From Candidatus Pantoea soli (GTDB lineage Bacteria > Pseudomonadota > Gammaproteobacteria > Enterobacterales > Enterobacteriaceae), in contig NZ_CP032702.1 in the NCBI RefSeq assembly GCF_007833795.1, positions 682,001-746,000 of the forward strand: a stretch of DNA of 64,000 nucleotides. Reading direction: 5' to 3'. The translations under genes and the position numbers were made by a program. Shown in pieces: positions 9,861 to 22,580 of this stretch; within the stretch, counting starts at the first letter, position 1; every line of letters starts with the position of its first letter. The notes under the pieces are model-generated. The model ran no database searches. It saw nothing but the letters and a program-made list of their open reading frames with translations, and had not been told where the DNA came from.

Positions 9861-12233
9861 TCAGAAAGCGCGCTGGTAAGGGATGATACCCTGACGCAGC
9901 ATTTCATTGGTGCCTAAGCCATAGTTGGAGCTCAGACCACGCAGCTCAATGTTGAATGAGATTTGGTTGTCATACTTACTGTCGTTGTTTTCCCAACCGT
10001 TGATCTTGCGTTCGTAACCCAGACGAATGGCGTAACAGCAGGAGCTGTACTGCAGACCGACCAGCTGCTCAGCCGGACGGCTGTTGCGCGTGTCATAGTA
10101 GTATCCGCCCACCAGTGACCAGGCATCCGCAATCGGCCAGCTGGCCGTTGCGCCAACCTGCGAAATCCCGTTCTTGTAGATCGGGTTGGTCACCAGGCTC
10201 GCATTGTTCAGCGCCTGCGCCACGTACTCCGGGCTGCTGTAGCGGTAACTCAGCTGTACCATGCGGTCGGCATCGCGGCGATACTCCACCACGGCGTTAC
10301 CCTGAGACACGTTATCGAGGCGGGTGTCATATTGCAGGCCGCCACGCACGCCCCAGCGATCGCTGACTTTCCAGTAGGTATCGCCCGCCCAGACCAGGCT
10401 GCCGGTATCGTCTTCTTTATTCGTCTGGTTTACACCGGTACGAGACGGGGTAAACGAGTAGATTTGACCCACAGAAACGTTAAAACGTTCAACCAGATCG
10501 TTATCATAAATTCGCGTGGTGACGCCGCTGGCCACTTCGTTGGACGAGGCGATGCGATCCAGACCGCTGTAGGTGCGATCGCGGAACAAGCCGGTGTAAT
10601 CGGTCTGCAGCAGCGTAGAGTCGTACGGATAGATGTTGCTCTGGTTGCGGTACGGAATGTAGAGATACTGTACGCGCGGTTCCAGCGTCTGGGTGTAGCC
10701 CTGCGCCCAGTCCATGTTGCGGTCAAACACCAGACGACCATCCACCTTGAACTGCGGCAGCGTACGGTTGACTGACTCTTTCAGCTGGTTAGTCTGCGTG
10801 GTGTCGACAGAAGCATTGTATTTATCAACATTGTCCTGCTGATAATGCGTCGCCAGCAGTTTGGCTTCGGTATCCAGACTGGCCCAGCCATTGGACAGCG
10901 GCAGATTGAGCGTCGGTTCGATATGCAGACGCGTCGCTTCCGGCATGCGATTGCTGACGTTGGTAAACTTCACGGCCTGCGCATAGATGTGGCCGTCGAA
11001 GGGCCCGATGTCATTCTGGTAAAGATTCACATCCAGCTGCGGCATTGCGCGGTAAACGTTCTGGCTGCTGGTATTGCCGAACACCTGGAAATCTTTGCTC
11101 GACAGCGTCGCATCCCAGTTGGTATCGGCATAGCCGATGCTGAATTTCTGCGTGGCGTAGCCGTCCGTGGAGCTGTAGTACTTCGAGTCCAGATCGTTAA
11201 AGTAATAAGGATCGCTGACTTTGGTGTAGTCGGCGTTGAAGCGCCAGTGCTGGTCATACACGCCGGCATGACGCCAGAAGAATAGCCAGCGATCGTCGTT
11301 ACTGTCATTCTGCACCAGCGGACGCGCGGCTTTATCTTTGTTGTACTGGTTATCTGAAGGCAGATAATCCAGTTCCATCAGGCCTGCACCAAATTCGGTC
11401 AGATAACGGAATTCGTTCTGCAGCTGCAGACCGCGCTTGCTCATGTAGTGCGGCGTAATAGTGGCATCGGCCTGCGGTGCAATGTTCCAGTAATACGGCA
11501 GGATGAATTCAAAGCCGTTATTGCTGCCATATTTGGCGTTCGGAATCAGGAAACCGGAGCGGCGGCGGTCGCCGATGGGCAACTGCAGATAGGGGCTGTA
11601 AAACACCGGCACGTTGCCGAGTTTAAAGCGCGCATTCCAGATTTCCGCCACTTCTTCCTGACGATCCTGGATCACTTCCGACCCCACCACGCTCCAGCTG
11701 TTGGAACCCGGCAGGCAGGAGGTGAAGCTGCCGTTTTCCAGAATGGTGTAGCGGTTGTTGCCACGCAGTTTCATCTGATCGGCGTCGCCGCGACCCTGAC
11801 GGCCAACCATCTGGTAGTTACCGTTCCAGACGTTAGTGTCTTTGGTATTCAGATTGGACCAGGCTTTCGGACCTTTGAGGATGACCTGATTATCGTCATA
11901 GTGCACATTACCCAGCGCGTCCACGGTGCGGACTGGCGTGGTTTGTCCCTCCTGCTGGCGCTGATGCAGCTGCATCTCGTCGGCCACCAGGCGGCTGTTA
12001 CCCTGTTGCACGTCTACATTGCCGGTGAACACCGCGTCGTTCGGGTAGTTTCCTTTTACGGCGTCTGAATGGATGGTCACGGGCAGGGAGTTGGTGTCGC
12101 CGCTCACCAGCGGGCGATTGTAGCTCGGTACGCCCAGCATACACTGCGACATCAGATCGTCGGCCAGCGTGTGCTGACTATAGAGCGCTGCACCAATCAT
12201 GGTAGCCAGCAGGGTAGGTATACGTTTTTTCAT
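9861..12233 (-). CDS. lptD: LPS assembly outer-membrane protein LptD
   Basis: The essential barrel that, with LptE, inserts lipopolysaccharide into the outer leaflet. The 790-residue product starts at [14 protein letters not shown], which gives the E. coli signal peptide (cleavage after the HTLA region); the frame is open a further 12 codons upstream without a better start. The N-terminal beta-jellyroll domain ([14 protein letters not shown]) is followed by a 26-strand barrel rich in aromatic residues. All four cysteines needed for the inter-domain disulfides are present: one in SQCMLGV, one in TSCLPGS, and the adjacent pair in YSSCCYA. The C terminus is PYQRAF, ending in phenylalanine. It heads the operon running to apaH. 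Confidence 0.98.
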   Translation of the reverse strand: MKKRIPTLLATMIGAALYSQHTLADDLMSQCMLGVPSYNRPLVSGDTNSLPVTIHSDAVKGNYPNDAVFTGNVDVQQGNSRLVADEMQLHQRQQEGQTTPVRTVDALGNVHYDDNQVILKGPKAWSNLNTKDTNVWNGNYQMVGRQGRGDADQMKLRGNNRYTILENGSFTSCLPGSNSWSVVGSEVIQDRQEEVAEIWNARFKLGNVPVFYSPYLQLPIGDRRRSGFLIPNAKYGSNNGFEFILPYYWNIAPQADATITPHYMSKRGLQLQNEFRYLTEFGAGLMELDYLPSDNQYNKDKAARPLVQNDSNDDRWLFFWRHAGVYDQHWRFNADYTKVSDPYYFNDLDSKYYSSTDGYATQKFSIGYADTNWDATLSSKDFQVFGNTSSQNVYRAMPQLDVNLYQNDIGPFDGHIYAQAVKFTNVSNRMPEATRLHIEPTLNLPLSNGWASLDTEAKLLATHYQQDNVDKYNASVDTTQTNQLKESVNRTLPQFKVDGRLVFDRNMDWAQGYTQTLEPRVQYLYIPYRNQSNIYPYDSTLLQTDYTGLFRDRTYSGLDRIASSNEVASGVTTRIYDNDLVERFNVSVGQIYSFTPSRTGVNQTNKEDDTGSLVWAGDTYWKVSDRWGVRGGLQYDTRLDNVSQGNAVVEYRRDADRMVQLSYRYSSPEYVAQALNNASLVTNPIYKNGISQVGATASWPIADAWSLVGGYYYDTRNSRPAEQLVGLQYSSCCYAIRLGYERKINGWENNDSKYDNQISFNIELRGLSSNYGLGTNEMLRQGIIPYQRAF

Positions 12234-12415
12234 ACGCGGTTTCGATAATTCCATGAAAACTGGCATCATGCCGACAATCCGGACAGAGACTAACGTACCG
12301 CCCGGCGTTGCGCCAGCGTTAATCCTTTTCTGTCTGCGTTGCCGTTAGGCGCGGAGATAAATGACAGGTATGATAATGCAATTTTCAGCCGCAAGCATGG
12401 CGAATTGAGGAGTTT

Positions 12416-13231
12416 ATGCGCTACTGGGGAAAAGTAATTGGTCTGGCTCTCGGCTTGATTTCCGGTGCCGGCTTTTGGGGCATTGTACTGGGTCTGATCA
12501 TTGGTCATCTGTTTGACAAAGTGCGCAGCGTAAAGGGGCAGGGCTACTTCGCCAACAACCAGGCGCGGCAGACGCTGTTCTTCAGCACCACCTTTCAGGT
12601 GATGGGGCACCTCACCAAATCAAAAGGGCGCGTTACCGAAGCCGATATCCAGATCGCCTCCTTATTTATGGAGCGCATGCAGCTGCACGGTGAGGCGCGT
12701 ACCGCTGCCCAGCGGGCTTTCCGCGAGGGGAAACAGAGCGATTATCCGCTACGCAATAAACTGCGTGAGCTGCGCAGCGCCTGTTTTGGCCGTTTTGATC
12801 TGATTCGGATGTTTCTGGAAATTCAGATTCAGGCAGCCTTTGCCGACGGCACCCTGCACCCGAATGAGCGTCAGGTGCTGTATGTGATTGCCGAAGAGCT
12901 GGGGATTTCACGCGCGCAGTTTGATCAGTTCCTGCGCATGATGGAAGGCGGCCAGCAGTTTGGCGGCGGCGGTTCATCCTATGGCGGCGGTGCGTATCAG
13001 CAGGCGAAGCGCGGGCCCACGCTGGACGATGCCTGCAGCGTGCTGGGCGTGAAAAGCAGTGATGACAGTACCACCATTAAGCGCGCCTACCGCAAGCTGA
13101 TGAGCGAACACCATCCGGACAAGCTGGTGGCCAAAGGGCTGCCGCCCGAAATGATGGAGATGGCGAAGCAGAAAGCGCAGGAGATTCAGGCCGCCTACGA
13201 TCTGATTCGTCGGGAAAAGGGCTTTAAGTAA
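12416..13231 (+). CDS. djlA: Co-chaperone DjlA, inner-membrane J-domain protein
   Basis: A DnaK co-chaperone anchored by one N-terminal transmembrane segment (about residues 5-31, a glycine-rich dimerising helix) with the rest in the cytoplasm. The 271-residue product has a TerB-like middle domain (about 55-170), a glycine-rich linker ([15 protein letters not shown]) and a C-terminal J domain with the diagnostic HHPDKL tripeptide at about residue 238. In E. coli it affects the Rcs capsule system. It is divergent from lptD; the 182-base gap should carry both promoters, which I could not fix confidently. Confidence 0.97.
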   Translation: MRYWGKVIGLALGLISGAGFWGIVLGLIIGHLFDKVRSVKGQGYFANNQARQTLFFSTTFQVMGHLTKSKGRVTEADIQIASLFMERMQLHGEARTAAQRAFREGKQSDYPLRNKLRELRSACFGRFDLIRMFLEIQIQAAFADGTLHPNERQVLYVIAEELGISRAQFDQFLRMMEGGQQFGGGGSSYGGGAYQQAKRGPTLDDACSVLGVKSSDDSTTIKRAYRKLMSEHHPDKLVAKGLPPEMMEMAKQKAQEIQAAYDLIRREKGFK

Positions 13232-13249
13232 GCACCGGTCAGAGAAGGA

Positions 13250-13277
13250 GGGTCGTCAGCCGTGACGACCCTTTTTT
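13250..13277. terminator. Terminator between djlA and rluA
   Basis: A nine-bp stem GGGTCGTCA / TGACGACCC with a four-base loop and six T residues, between convergent djlA and rluA. Confidence 0.88.
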
Positions 13278-13281
13278 ATGC

Positions 13282-13941
13282 TCAGAAATCGGCAGGCTGC
13301 CGGAAGGTCATACTGTTGCCAAAGGCCGGATGCGTAATGGTCAGCACTTCAGCGTGCAGCTGCAGGCGGGGGGCCATTGCCAGCGCCGCGTCATGGGCGT
13401 AAAAGCGATCGCCCAGGATCGGATGGCCCAGCGCCAGCAGGTGCACGCGCAGCTGATGCGAACGGCCGGTAATGGGCCGCAGCAGCACGCGTGCACTGTT
13501 ATCGGCATCATACGCCAGCACCTGATACTCGGTCTGTGCCGGTTTACCGTGTTCCTGGCTGACCATCTGCTTTGGCCGGTTTGGCCAGTCGCAGACCAGC
13601 GGCAGGTCGATCAGGCCTTTTTCCGCTGCCGGATGGCCCCACACGCGCGCCACGTACTGCTTGGCGGGTTCCCGCTCGCGGAACTGGCGCTTGAGCTCGC
13701 GCTCAGCCGCCTTGTTCAGCGCCACCACAATCACGCCGCTGGTGGCCATATCCAGCCGGTGCACCGACTCGGCCTGCGGGAAGTCACGCTGGATGCGCGT
13801 CATTACGCTGTCCTTGTGCTCCTCCAGCCGGCCTGGCACCGAAAGTAATCCGCTTGGCTTGTTGACCACCATGATGTGCGCATCCTGATACAGAATGTGC
13901 AGCCACGGATCGGTCGGCGGCGTGTAGGGTTCCATTAGCAT
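13282..13941 (-). CDS. rluA: Dual-specificity 23S rRNA/tRNA pseudouridine synthase
   Basis: Makes pseudouridine 746 in 23S rRNA and pseudouridine 32 in several tRNAs. The 219-residue length matches E. coli. The catalytic aspartate sits in HRLDMATSG (about residue 64), with supporting KPSGLLSVPG, PITGRSHQLRVH and GDRFY motifs. The N terminus MLMEPYTPP aligns with MGMENYNPP in E. coli, supporting the start at 13941. It lies 19 bases downstream of rapA on the same strand and is probably cotranscribed. Confidence 0.97.
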   Translation of the reverse strand: MLMEPYTPPTDPWLHILYQDAHIMVVNKPSGLLSVPGRLEEHKDSVMTRIQRDFPQAESVHRLDMATSGVIVVALNKAAERELKRQFREREPAKQYVARVWGHPAAEKGLIDLPLVCDWPNRPKQMVSQEHGKPAQTEYQVLAYDADNSARVLLRPITGRSHQLRVHLLALGHPILGDRFYAHDAALAMAPRLQLHAEVLTITHPAFGNSMTFRQPADF

Positions 13942-13960
13942 GCGTTCTCTGACTCCGCGA

Positions 13961-16867
13961 TTACTGGTGGGTGACCACGATCAGACGCAGCGCATCCAGA
14001 CGCCAGCCCGCGTCGCTCAGGGCAGCCAGCACCTGCTCGCGGTTGCTCTCCAGCGCCTCGACTTCGTCGTCACGGATGTTGGGGTTGACCGCTTTCAGCG
14101 CTTCCAGACGCGACAGTTCTGCACTCAGCTTCTCGTCGGCTTCGGCCTTCGCCGCTGCGATCAGCGCCTGCGCTTCCGGCACAATCGCGGTTTCCGCCTG
14201 GGTCAGAATCGCATGGACATCCTGCTGTACCGCGTTCACCAGTTTGCTGCCGGTGTGGCGATTAACGGCGTTCAGCTGACGGTTGAAGCTTTCAAACTCC
14301 ACTTTGCCGGCCAGATTATTACCGGCGCGATCCATCAGCAGGCGCACCGGCGTCGGCGGCAGGAAGCGGGTCAGCTGCAGGCTCTTCGGTGCCTGGGCTT
14401 CCACCACGTACACCATCTCGACCAGCAGCGTACCGACCGGCAACGCTTTGTTCTTTAGCAGCGACAGGGCGCAGCTGCCGGTGTCGCCGGAGAGAATCAG
14501 GTCAAGGCCGTTGCGAATCAGCGGATGCTCCCAGGTAATGAACTGGGTGTCTTCGCGCGACAGCGCCTGGTTGCGGTTAAAGGTCACGGTGCAGCCCTCT
14601 TCCGGCAGCCCCGGGAAATCCGGCACCAGCATATGGTCGGACGGCGTCAGCACAATCAGATTATCGCTGCGGTCTTCCTGATTAATGCCAACGATATCAA
14701 ACAGATTGAGCGCAAAGTTCACCAGCTCGGTGTCATTATCCTGCGCGGCAATGGCATCTGCCAGCGCCTGCGCCGCTTCCCCCCCGTTGGAGTTCAGCTC
14801 CAGCAGGCGGTCGCGTCCCTGTTCCAGCTGCGCTTTCAGCGCGTCATGCTGTTTACGGCTTTCGGCGATAAAGGCATCCAGACCCTCCGGATTATCCGGC
14901 GCGGCCAGATACTCAATCAGCTGAGCGTACTCTTTATCGTAAATGGTGCGGCCGGTCGGGCAGGTGTGTTCAAACGCATCCAGCCCTTCGTGATACCAGC
15001 GCAGCAGCACCGCCTGGGCGGTTTTTTCCAGCCACGGCACCAGAATCTCAATGTCATGCAGCTGGCCGATACGATCGAGACGGCCAATACGCTGCTCCAG
15101 CAGATCCGGATTAAACGGCAAATCAAACATCACCAGGCGGCTGGCGAACTGGAAATTGCGGCCTTCGGAGCCGATTTCTGAGCACAGCAGCACCTGCGCG
15201 CCCTCTTCCTGAGAGGCAAAGAATGCCGCGGCGCGGTCACGCTCAATAATGGATAATCCTTCGTGGAACACGGCGGCGCGGATACCTTCACGCTCGCGCA
15301 GCACCTGCTCCAGCTGCAGCGCGGTCGCCGCTTTGGCGCAGATCACCAGCACTTTCTCTTTGCGGTGGCTGGTGAGGTAACCCATCAGCCACTCGACGCG
15401 CGGATCGAAGTTCCACCAGGTGCCGCTGTCGCCTTCAAACTCCTGATAAATCTGCTCCGGATAGAGCATGTCGCGCGCGCGCTCTTCTGCGCTCTTGCGC
15501 GCGCCCATGATGCCGGAGACTTTGATCGCCGTCTGATATTGTGCCGGCAGCGGCAGGCGAATCTGGTGCAGTTCGCGTTTCGGGAAGCCCTTCACGCCAT
15601 TACGCGTGTTGCGGAACAGCACGCGGCTGGTGCCGTGGCGATCCATCAGCATCGAAATCAGCTCTTTGCGCGCTTCGGTTTTCCCGTCGCGATCGCTGTT
15701 TGCCACCTGCAGCAGCGGTTCAATATCCTGCTCGCCCACCAGATCGTTAATCAGGTTCATCTCATCCTGACTGATGGCGTGATCGGCCAGCAGCGCGCTG
15801 ACCGCATCGGCCACCGGGCGGTAGTGCTGCTGTTCAGCCACAAACTGGCTGAAGTCGTGGAAACGGTTCGGATCGAGCAGGCGCAGACGGGCAAAGTGGC
15901 TTTCCATACCCAGCTGTTCCGGGGTCGCGGTCAGCAGCAGCACGCCCGGCGTGTTTTCCGCCAGCTGTTCAATCACCTGATATTCGCGGCTGGGGGCGGC
16001 TTCGCTCCACGCCAGATGGTGCGCTTCGTCCACCACCAGCAAATCCCAGTCGGCATCGGTCAGCAGCTCCAGACGCTGTTTGTTGCGGCGCACAAAATCC
16101 AGTGAACAGATAATCAGCTGCTCGGTGTCAAACGGGTTGTCGCTGTCGTGTTGCGCTTCGGTGTAGCGGTCGTCATCAAACAGGGCAAAACGCAGATTGA
16201 AGCGGCGCAGCATCTCCACCAGCCACTGATGCTGCAGCGTTTCCGGCACCACAATCAGCACGCGCTCGGCGCGACCGGCCAGCAGCTGCTGCTGAATGAT
16301 CATGCCGGCTTCGATGGTTTTTCCCAGGCCGACTTCATCGGCCAGCAGCACGCGCGGTGCGTGACGGCGGCCAACGTCATGTGCGATGTGCAGCTGGTGC
16401 GGGATCAGGTTGGTGCGCATACCGCGCAGGCCGCTGACGGGCAGGCGATACTGCTCACTCTGGTATTTACGCGCGCGGAAGCGCAGGGCAAAGCGGTCCA
16501 TGCGATCCAGCTGACCGGCAAACAGACGGTCCTGCGGCTTGCTGAATACCAGTTTGCTATCAAGCATCACTTCACGCAGGACAACGTTGTTTTCTTCGGT
16601 ATCAAGACGCGTGCCGATATAAGTCACTAAATCATTTTCGTTGCGGACTTCATCGACCTGCATCTGCCAGCCTTCATGGCTGGTCACGGTATCACCCGGA
16701 TTAAAAATCACGCGGGTGACAGGAGAATCATGCCGGGCATAGAGGCGGTTTTCGCCGGTGGCAGGAAACATCAAAGTGACCATGCGCGTGTCCAGCGCCA
16801 CGACCGTACCCAGTCCCAGCTCACTTTCCGTATCGCTAATCCAGCGTTGACCCAGTGTAAATACCAT
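13961..16867 (-). CDS. rapA: RNA polymerase-associated SWI2/SNF2 ATPase RapA
   Basis: Binds core RNA polymerase and promotes recycling after termination. The 968-residue product equals the E. coli length. It shows an N-terminal tandem Tudor-like region ([21 protein letters not shown]), Walker A ([10 protein letters not shown]), Walker B (VVDEAHH), motif III (LTATPEQ), and the second RecA lobe ending in the arginine-finger motif [12 protein letters not shown]. The C-terminal spacer and RapA-specific domains end in [12 protein letters not shown]. The start MVFTLGQ corresponds to MPFTLGQ in E. coli. The upstream 152-base gap to polB should hold its promoter. Confidence 0.98.
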   Translation of the reverse strand: MVFTLGQRWISDTESELGLGTVVALDTRMVTLMFPATGENRLYARHDSPVTRVIFNPGDTVTSHEGWQMQVDEVRNENDLVTYIGTRLDTEENNVVLREVMLDSKLVFSKPQDRLFAGQLDRMDRFALRFRARKYQSEQYRLPVSGLRGMRTNLIPHQLHIAHDVGRRHAPRVLLADEVGLGKTIEAGMIIQQQLLAGRAERVLIVVPETLQHQWLVEMLRRFNLRFALFDDDRYTEAQHDSDNPFDTEQLIICSLDFVRRNKQRLELLTDADWDLLVVDEAHHLAWSEAAPSREYQVIEQLAENTPGVLLLTATPEQLGMESHFARLRLLDPNRFHDFSQFVAEQQHYRPVADAVSALLADHAISQDEMNLINDLVGEQDIEPLLQVANSDRDGKTEARKELISMLMDRHGTSRVLFRNTRNGVKGFPKRELHQIRLPLPAQYQTAIKVSGIMGARKSAEERARDMLYPEQIYQEFEGDSGTWWNFDPRVEWLMGYLTSHRKEKVLVICAKAATALQLEQVLREREGIRAAVFHEGLSIIERDRAAAFFASQEEGAQVLLCSEIGSEGRNFQFASRLVMFDLPFNPDLLEQRIGRLDRIGQLHDIEILVPWLEKTAQAVLLRWYHEGLDAFEHTCPTGRTIYDKEYAQLIEYLAAPDNPEGLDAFIAESRKQHDALKAQLEQGRDRLLELNSNGGEAAQALADAIAAQDNDTELVNFALNLFDIVGINQEDRSDNLIVLTPSDHMLVPDFPGLPEEGCTVTFNRNQALSREDTQFITWEHPLIRNGLDLILSGDTGSCALSLLKNKALPVGTLLVEMVYVVEAQAPKSLQLTRFLPPTPVRLLMDRAGNNLAGKVEFESFNRQLNAVNRHTGSKLVNAVQQDVHAILTQAETAIVPEAQALIAAAKAEADEKLSAELSRLEALKAVNPNIRDDEVEALESNREQVLAALSDAGWRLDALRLIVVTHQ

Positions 16868-17019
16868 ATATTTTTTGCTCGATTCTCAAAATGACAAAAA
16901 GAAGTTCGCCTGCTCTCAGGCAATACCCAACCGCCAAACGGGGTGTCTGGTCAGGTTGTGCGTGCGGTGAGAATCAGGAAGGGCGCTATGGTACTGGATG
17001 GCAGGGCATTCGTCACCTG

Positions 17020-19380
17020 TCAAAAAAGCCCCAGCTGCCCGGTGATCAGTGTAGCAAAGTCGTCGCCGACAAACGGCAGAATGCCCTCGGCGACGGGCTG
17101 CAGCTGCCGGCTGACGTAGTGATCGTAATCCAGCGGCGTGCTGCGTGCCTCCAGCGGCTCCGGCCCGGCGGTCGCCATGACATAGCGGATAGAACCGCCA
17201 TTCTGATACTGCAGCGGCCGCTGCAGTTTGCGATTGTGCTCGTCGGCCAGTCGCGCCGCGCGCACGTGCGGCGGCACATTGCGTTCATAATCTTTCAGCG
17301 GCCGGCGCAGGCGCTTTTTATAGACCAGCTGATCGTCCAGCTCGCCAGCCAGCAGTTTAGCCACCGTGTCGCGGATATAGTCCTGCCACGGCTCGCCGCG
17401 AAAGATGCGGCCATACAATGCCTGCTGAAACTGCTGCGCCAGCGGCGTCCAGTCCGTGCGTACCGATTCCAGTCCTTTAAATACCAGCTGTTCGCCACCG
17501 TGGCTGCGGATCAGCCCGGCGTAGCGCTTTTTGCTGCCCTGTTCGGCGCCACGAATCGTGGGCATCAGAAAACGGCTGAAGTGGGTTTCATACTCCAGCT
17601 CCAGCGCGCTGCTCAGGCCATAGGTTTGCTGCAGATGCTGCTGCCACCATTGATTGACGTGCTGCGCCAGACGCTGACCAATGGCCGCGGCGTCGGCTTC
17701 ACTGTGCGCCTGCTTCAGCCAGACAAAGGTAGAATCGGTATCGCCGTAAATCACATCAAAGCCTTCGGCTTCAATCAGTTCGCGCGTCTGCTGCATGATG
17801 GCGTGACCGCGCAGCGTAATGGAGGAGGCAAGGCGCGGATCAAAGAAGCGGCAGGCGCTGGTGCCCAGCACGCCATAGAGCGCATTCATAATGATTTTTA
17901 AGGCCTGCGACAGCGGTTTATTGCCGTCGCGTTTCGCGGCTTCGCGCCCCTGCCAGATCTGTTCAACAATTGCTGGCAAACAGTGCGTATGGCGTGAAAA
18001 GCGCGCATGGCGGAAGCCAGGCACCGAATCGGTGTCATCCGGATGCGCCAGCCCTTCCACCAGCCCGACGGGGTCAATCAGGAAGGTGCGGATAATCGAG
18101 GGATAAAGGCTTTTGTAATCCAGCACCAGTACCGAATCATACAGGCCGGGACGTGAATCCATGACGTAGCCGCCCGGGCTGGCTTCCGGCGCGACCTCGC
18201 TGGGGTTAGGGGCGACGAAGCCGGCGCGGTGCATGCGCGGAATATAGAGATGGCTGAAGGCCGCGACCGAACCGCCGTGGCGATCGACCGCCAGCCCGTT
18301 CACGGTGGCGCGCTCCAGTAAAAACGGCATGATAGCCGTGTGCTGAAAAATGCGCGTTACCAGCTCGCAATCCCGCAGGTTATAGGTGGCCAGCGCCGGC
18401 TTGTCGTTGGCGAAGCGCCAGTTGATCTCTTCCATGCGCTGCCACGGGTTATCAATGGCTTTGCCTTCACCCAGCAGCTGGCGCGACACGGCCTCCAGGC
18501 TAAAGGAGGGAAAATCCCAGAAGGCTGATTTCAGCGCCTCGATACCGTCGATCACCAGCCGGCCAGCGGCCTGCGCAAAAAATACCCCCGGCTTAAAGCC
18601 GTGTTCGCGCCACTCCAGTGGCTGCTGCTGGCGGCCCAGGCGCAGCGGAATGCCGTAGCGATCGGCGTGTTTCTGTAATACGCGCAGGTCAAACTGCACC
18701 ACATTCCAGCCAATCAGCACATCCGGATCGTGGCGTGCAAACCAGGCATTAAGCTGTTCCATCAGCTGCGGGCGGCTGTCGACATAAATCAGCTCAAAAT
18801 CCAGCGCGCTGGCGTCACCGACCGGCGGGCCCAGCATATAGACCTGCCGCTGACCGCAGCCTTCCAGACCAATACAGTACAGTTCGCCGCGCTCGGTGGT
18901 CTCGATGTCCAGCGACACCCACTTCAGCTGCGGACGATAGTCCGGATGGGGTTTCAGGCGCGCATTCACCAGGCTGTCGCCGCGCGCCTCGCCGCTGAAC
19001 CAGACCGGCGCGGTAATGAAGCGCTCCATCAGAAAGCGCTCCGGCGGACGGATGTCCGCTTCGTAAAGGGCAATGCCGTTTTCACGCAGGCGTTTTTCCA
19101 GCTGCTGCAGCTGGCGGTGGCTGCGGCAATAAAGACCAAACACCGGGCGGCGGCGGAAATCTTTCAGCGTCAGTGACTGCAGGCGCACCTGGCGCTCACC
19201 GGCAAGCAGCGCTTCGGTCTGCGCCCGAAACACCTCGGGAATAAAAGCCACCGACTCCTGAGCGGGCAACACCAGCCGCTGCGGGCCGTTATCGGTCGCC
19301 AGCCAGAGCACCACTTCGCTGCCGGTGGGGGTATCCCGCCAGTGGCGGGTGAGCAGAAATCCTGCGCGCGCGTCGGTCAC
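17020..19380 (-). CDS. polB: DNA polymerase II
   Basis: SOS-induced family B DNA polymerase used in replication restart and translesion bypass. The 786-residue product (E. coli 783) has the 3'-5' exonuclease motif [12 protein letters not shown], Exo II around [12 protein letters not shown], Exo [11 protein letters not shown], and polymerase motifs A (DYKSLYPSI), B ([12 protein letters not shown]) and C (YGDTDSTF). All metal-binding aspartates are present. An SOS box is expected upstream; the stretch just before the start (19381-19440) contains a CTG-N10-CAG-like segment, but I could not confirm a good LexA site. E. coli has araBAD/araC between polB and yabI; none is here. Confidence 0.97.
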   Translation of the reverse strand: MTDARAGFLLTRHWRDTPTGSEVVLWLATDNGPQRLVLPAQESVAFIPEVFRAQTEALLAGERQVRLQSLTLKDFRRRPVFGLYCRSHRQLQQLEKRLRENGIALYEADIRPPERFLMERFITAPVWFSGEARGDSLVNARLKPHPDYRPQLKWVSLDIETTERGELYCIGLEGCGQRQVYMLGPPVGDASALDFELIYVDSRPQLMEQLNAWFARHDPDVLIGWNVVQFDLRVLQKHADRYGIPLRLGRQQQPLEWREHGFKPGVFFAQAAGRLVIDGIEALKSAFWDFPSFSLEAVSRQLLGEGKAIDNPWQRMEEINWRFANDKPALATYNLRDCELVTRIFQHTAIMPFLLERATVNGLAVDRHGGSVAAFSHLYIPRMHRAGFVAPNPSEVAPEASPGGYVMDSRPGLYDSVLVLDYKSLYPSIIRTFLIDPVGLVEGLAHPDDTDSVPGFRHARFSRHTHCLPAIVEQIWQGREAAKRDGNKPLSQALKIIMNALYGVLGTSACRFFDPRLASSITLRGHAIMQQTRELIEAEGFDVIYGDTDSTFVWLKQAHSEADAAAIGQRLAQHVNQWWQQHLQQTYGLSSALELEYETHFSRFLMPTIRGAEQGSKKRYAGLIRSHGGEQLVFKGLESVRTDWTPLAQQFQQALYGRIFRGEPWQDYIRDTVAKLLAGELDDQLVYKKRLRRPLKDYERNVPPHVRAARLADEHNRKLQRPLQYQNGGSIRYVMATAGPEPLEARSTPLDYDHYVSRQLQPVAEGILPFVGDDFATLITGQLGLF

Positions 19381-19526
19381 GTCAACTCCGGATAGTGAAT
19401 TGCTGTCAGTATAACATGGATGTTTATCCAGTATCAGCTGACCGGCGCAGCCAGCGGTAAATCTTGCCTTGACGCTGTGGCGCAGGCTCAGGACAATCCA
19501 GCCTTCATATTCCGCAGAGGATATTT

Positions 19527-20288
19527 ATGGAAGCCTGGATTCAACACCTGTTTACGCAATCGCTGGAGTACGCGCTGATCGCCGTGGCGCTGGTCACTTT
19601 TTTAGAATCGCTGGCGTTTGTGGGTTTGCTGTTGCCGGGCACGGTATTAATGGCCAGCCTCGGCGCGCTGGTCGGCAGCGGTCAGATCGGACTGTATCCG
19701 GCCTGGGCGGCCGGGCTGGCGGGTTGCCTGATCGGCGACTGGGTTTCCTATGGCATTGGCTGGAAATTCCAGGGGCCGCTGCACCGCTGGAAATACCTGA
19801 AAAAGTATCAGGGGCTGCTGGATAAAACCGAGCACGCGCTGCATCAGCACAGCATGTTTACCATTCTTGTCGGACGGTTTGTCGGGCCGACACGTCCGCT
19901 GATCCCGCTGGCCGCCGGCATGCTGGAGCTGCCGGTGCGCAAATTCCTGCCGCCCAATATTATCGGCTGTGTCCTGTGGCCGCCGGCGTACCTGATGCCG
20001 GGCATTCTGGCGGGCGTGGCGATCGATGTACCGCAGGCGCAGGGCGACAGCTTTAAGTGGCTGCTGCTGCTGGTGGTGCTGTTGCTGTGGCTGGGGGGCT
20101 GGCTGCTGTGGCGCTGGTGGCGCAGCGGCAAAACCCGCGACTGGGCCAGCGGCTATTTGCCGCTATCCCGTCTGCGCTGGCTGGCGCCACTGATGGCGCT
20201 GACCGGCATCGCGGCGTTTATCGCGCTGCTGTTCCATCCGATGATGCCCGTCTTTCTGCAACTGCTGTGGAAGGTGTTTTTCGCCTAA
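19527..20288 (+). CDS. yabI: DedA family inner-membrane protein YabI
   Basis: A DedA/VTT-fold polytopic membrane protein of 253 residues, a family linked to undecaprenyl phosphate recycling and phospholipid scrambling. The DedA signature is visible: [26 protein letters not shown] and the conserved [15 protein letters not shown] segment with its essential arginine. About five hydrophobic segments can be counted, the last two after residue 170. The SD AGAGGA precedes the ATG. Its stop codon overlaps the thiQ stop by four bases tail to tail (yabI TAA, thiQ TAG on the opposite strand). Confidence 0.94.
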   Translation: MEAWIQHLFTQSLEYALIAVALVTFLESLAFVGLLLPGTVLMASLGALVGSGQIGLYPAWAAGLAGCLIGDWVSYGIGWKFQGPLHRWKYLKKYQGLLDKTEHALHQHSMFTILVGRFVGPTRPLIPLAAGMLELPVRKFLPPNIIGCVLWPPAYLMPGILAGVAIDVPQAQGDSFKWLLLLVVLLLWLGGWLLWRWWRSGKTRDWASGYLPLSRLRWLAPLMALTGIAAFIALLFHPMMPVFLQLLWKVFFA

Positions 20289-20986
20289 CGCGCTTTGACG
20301 CCCAGAATCGCCGCCGCCGCGTTTTCACCGCGCAGCAGCGCGGCGGTCGGGCCATCCCACCAGACCCGTCCGTCAACGATCACCAGGCTGCGCGCGGCGA
20401 TCTGCTGCGCATCCTCCAGGCTGTGCGACACCATCAGCAGGGTAATCTGTCGCGCCTCACACACTTCGCGCACCCGCTGCAGCATTTCGCCGCGCAGGGC
20501 CGGATCGAGCGCGGAGAAGGGTTCATCCAGCAGCAGCACCGGCTGATTGCGCAGCAGGCAGCGCGCCAGCGCCACGCGCTGACGCTGGCCGCCGGAGAGC
20601 TGGCCTGGCAGGCGCGACAGCATCTCCTGCAGGCCGGTCTGATGCGCAACGTGCAGCAGTTGCTGCTGCTGATCGCGCGTCAGTTTTAAACCGGGATGCA
20701 GCCCCAGCCCCATGTTTTGCTGCACGGTAAGGTGCGGAAACAGATTGTTCTCCTGAAACAGCATTGAGACCGGTCGTGCGGAGGGCACGCTGTGGGTATG
20801 ATCCACGCCGTTGATATGCAGTTCGCCCTGGCTGACCGGCAGAAAGCCGCCGAGCAGGCTCAGCAGGGTGCTTTTGCCTGCGCCGCTCGGGCCGAGAATC
20901 GCCAGGCGTTCACCGGCTTCGGCGTGAAAGCTGAAGCGCATCGGCAGATGCTGGTACAGGTAAGTCAGGTTATTCAGTGTCAGCAT
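20285..20986 (-). CDS. thiQ: Thiamine ABC transporter, ATP-binding protein
   Basis: Nucleotide-binding subunit that energises thiamine/TPP uptake through ThiP. The 233-residue product shows Walker A (GPSGAGKST), Q-loop (MLFQENNLF), the ABC signature ([13 protein letters not shown]), Walker B ([12 protein letters not shown]) and the H-loop (MVSHSLED). The start overlaps the 3' end of thiP by 17 bases, so translation is probably coupled. It is the last gene of the riboswitch-controlled thiBPQ operon. Confidence 0.97.
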   Translation of the reverse strand: MLTLNNLTYLYQHLPMRFSFHAEAGERLAILGPSGAGKSTLLSLLGGFLPVSQGELHINGVDHTHSVPSARPVSMLFQENNLFPHLTVQQNMGLGLHPGLKLTRDQQQQLLHVAHQTGLQEMLSRLPGQLSGGQRQRVALARCLLRNQPVLLLDEPFSALDPALRGEMLQRVREVCEARQITLLMVSHSLEDAQQIAARSLVIVDGRVWWDGPTAALLRGENAAAAILGVKAR

Positions 20987-22580
20987 GGCGACCCGGTAAT
21001 TTTTCCATCAGGGTAAAAAGCAGCAGGCATAACAGCAGCAATAGCAGGGCGGTAACGGCACCGTCTGCCCCACGATAAGCGCCAATCTGCTGAAACAGGT
21101 AAAACGGTAAGGTGCGGAAATCGACGCTGCCAAACAGCGCCACCACGCCAAAATCGCCAATCGACAGCACGCAGGCAAAGGCCAGCGCCTGCGCCAGCGG
21201 GCGCTGCAGCGCCTGCAGCTCGATCAGTCGCAGGCGATGCCAGCCGCTGATGCCCAGTGAGGCGCACAGCGGACCGTAGCGTACGCTCAGGTCGCGCATC
21301 GGGTTTTCCAGCACTTTCATTGCATAGGGAATGGCGATCAGCGCATTGGTGAAGATCACCAGCGCATCGGCGCGCTGCGGCAGGCCTGTTGTGGCATTGA
21401 ACAGCAGAAAGAAGCCGCTGGCCAGCACGATACCCGGCATGGCGAGGATCAGCATGCCGCTCATCTCCATTGCCTGCGCGCTCAGCAGGCGCTGACGCTG
21501 GCGCAGCTCGCGGCTGCTCCACAGCAACATCAGGGTGAGTACCGCGCACAGCACGCCCGCCCCCAGCGCAATGCGCAGCGAGGTAAAGGTAGCCTGCCAG
21601 AGTGCGGGCTGTTGCAGCGCGCCCGCTACGCCGCCGTGTAACCCATCCACCACCACCGCCGCCAGCGGAGGCAGCAGTAGCAGCAGCGCCAGGCCAATCA
21701 GCAGTGCATCGGCCACGCGCGCCAGCCTGCTGTCCTGCGGATCGCGCCAGCCGCGCAGCGTCTGACTGCCCGGCGCGATAGCCTGACTGAAGCGCTGGCT
21801 CAGCAGCACCAGCAGCAGACAGCAGCCGAGCTGCAGCAGGGCCAGCAGCGCGGCGCGGCCAGGATCGTAATCAAAATTCAGTGCCTGATAGATGGCGAGT
21901 TCCAGCGTGGTGGCCTGCGGGCCGCCGCCCAGCGCCAGCACAGTGGCAAAACTGGCAAAGCACAGCATAAAAATCAGCGCGGCGGTGGGCAGGATCTGGC
22001 GGCGCAGCCACGGCCACTCCAGCCAGTGAAACAGCCACCAGCCGCGCATGCCCAGCTGGGCTGCCAGCTGCCGCTGCTCAGCGGGAATGCTCTCCAGCGC
22101 CTGCAACAGCATGCGGGTGGCCAGCGGCAGATTAAAGAAAACGTGCGCCAGCAGAATGCCCTGCAGACCATAGGGAGAGAAATGATAAGAGAGGCCGAGC
22201 GCGGCACAGAGCTGCGCCAGCCAGCCAGTACGCCCGTAAACGCTCAGCAGGCCAAATACCGCCACCAGCACCGGCAGCACCAGCGTCATGGCGCACAGGC
22301 GCAGCAGCAGGGCGCGGCCAGGAAAACGGCGGCGATAGAGCGCCCGGGCCAGCGGTATGGCAGGCACGACCGAGCACAGCGCAGAGAGCAGGGCCTGTTC
22401 AAATGAAAAGGCCAGTACATGATGCAGATAGCTGTCGCTCAGCAGCGCCTGCCAGTCGGTGGCGGGTGCGGCGGCAAGCAGCGCGCCAAATGCCAGCAGC
22501 GCCACCGCACACAGCAGCAGCGCGCTGAACGCCCCCGGAATCAGCCAGCCGGGCATTAACGGCTGACGGCCTGTTGCCAT
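20970..22580 (-). CDS. thiP: Thiamine ABC transporter, permease
   Basis: Inner-membrane permease of 536 residues built from two fused BinPDT-type permease domains, giving about twelve transmembrane helices. Each half carries an EAA-type loop for contact with ThiQ ([20 protein letters not shown] and [16 protein letters not shown]). The start [12 protein letters not shown] matches E. coli and lies inside the thiB 3' end (25-base overlap). The C terminus LPGRHADTE overlaps thiQ. Confidence 0.97.
   Translation of the reverse strand: MATGRQPLMPGWLIPGAFSALLLCAVALLAFGALLAAAPATDWQALLSDSYLHHVLAFSFEQALLSALCSVVPAIPLARALYRRRFPGRALLLRLCAMTLVLPVLVAVFGLLSVYGRTGWLAQLCAALGLSYHFSPYGLQGILLAHVFFNLPLATRMLLQALESIPAEQRQLAAQLGMRGWWLFHWLEWPWLRRQILPTAALIFMLCFASFATVLALGGGPQATTLELAIYQALNFDYDPGRAALLALLQLGCCLLLVLLSQRFSQAIAPGSQTLRGWRDPQDSRLARVADALLIGLALLLLLPPLAAVVVDGLHGGVAGALQQPALWQATFTSLRIALGAGVLCAVLTLMLLWSSRELRQRQRLLSAQAMEMSGMLILAMPGIVLASGFFLLFNATTGLPQRADALVIFTNALIAIPYAMKVLENPMRDLSVRYGPLCASLGISGWHRLRLIELQALQRPLAQALAFACVLSIGDFGVVALFGSVDFRTLPFYLFQQIGAYRGADGAVTALLLLLLCLLLFTLMEKLPGRHADTE

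Noticed and set aside
13750..13800. Possible frameshift in rluA because of many alternative frames nearby
   Set aside because: The 219-residue product aligns end to end with the expected family length, so the gene is intact.
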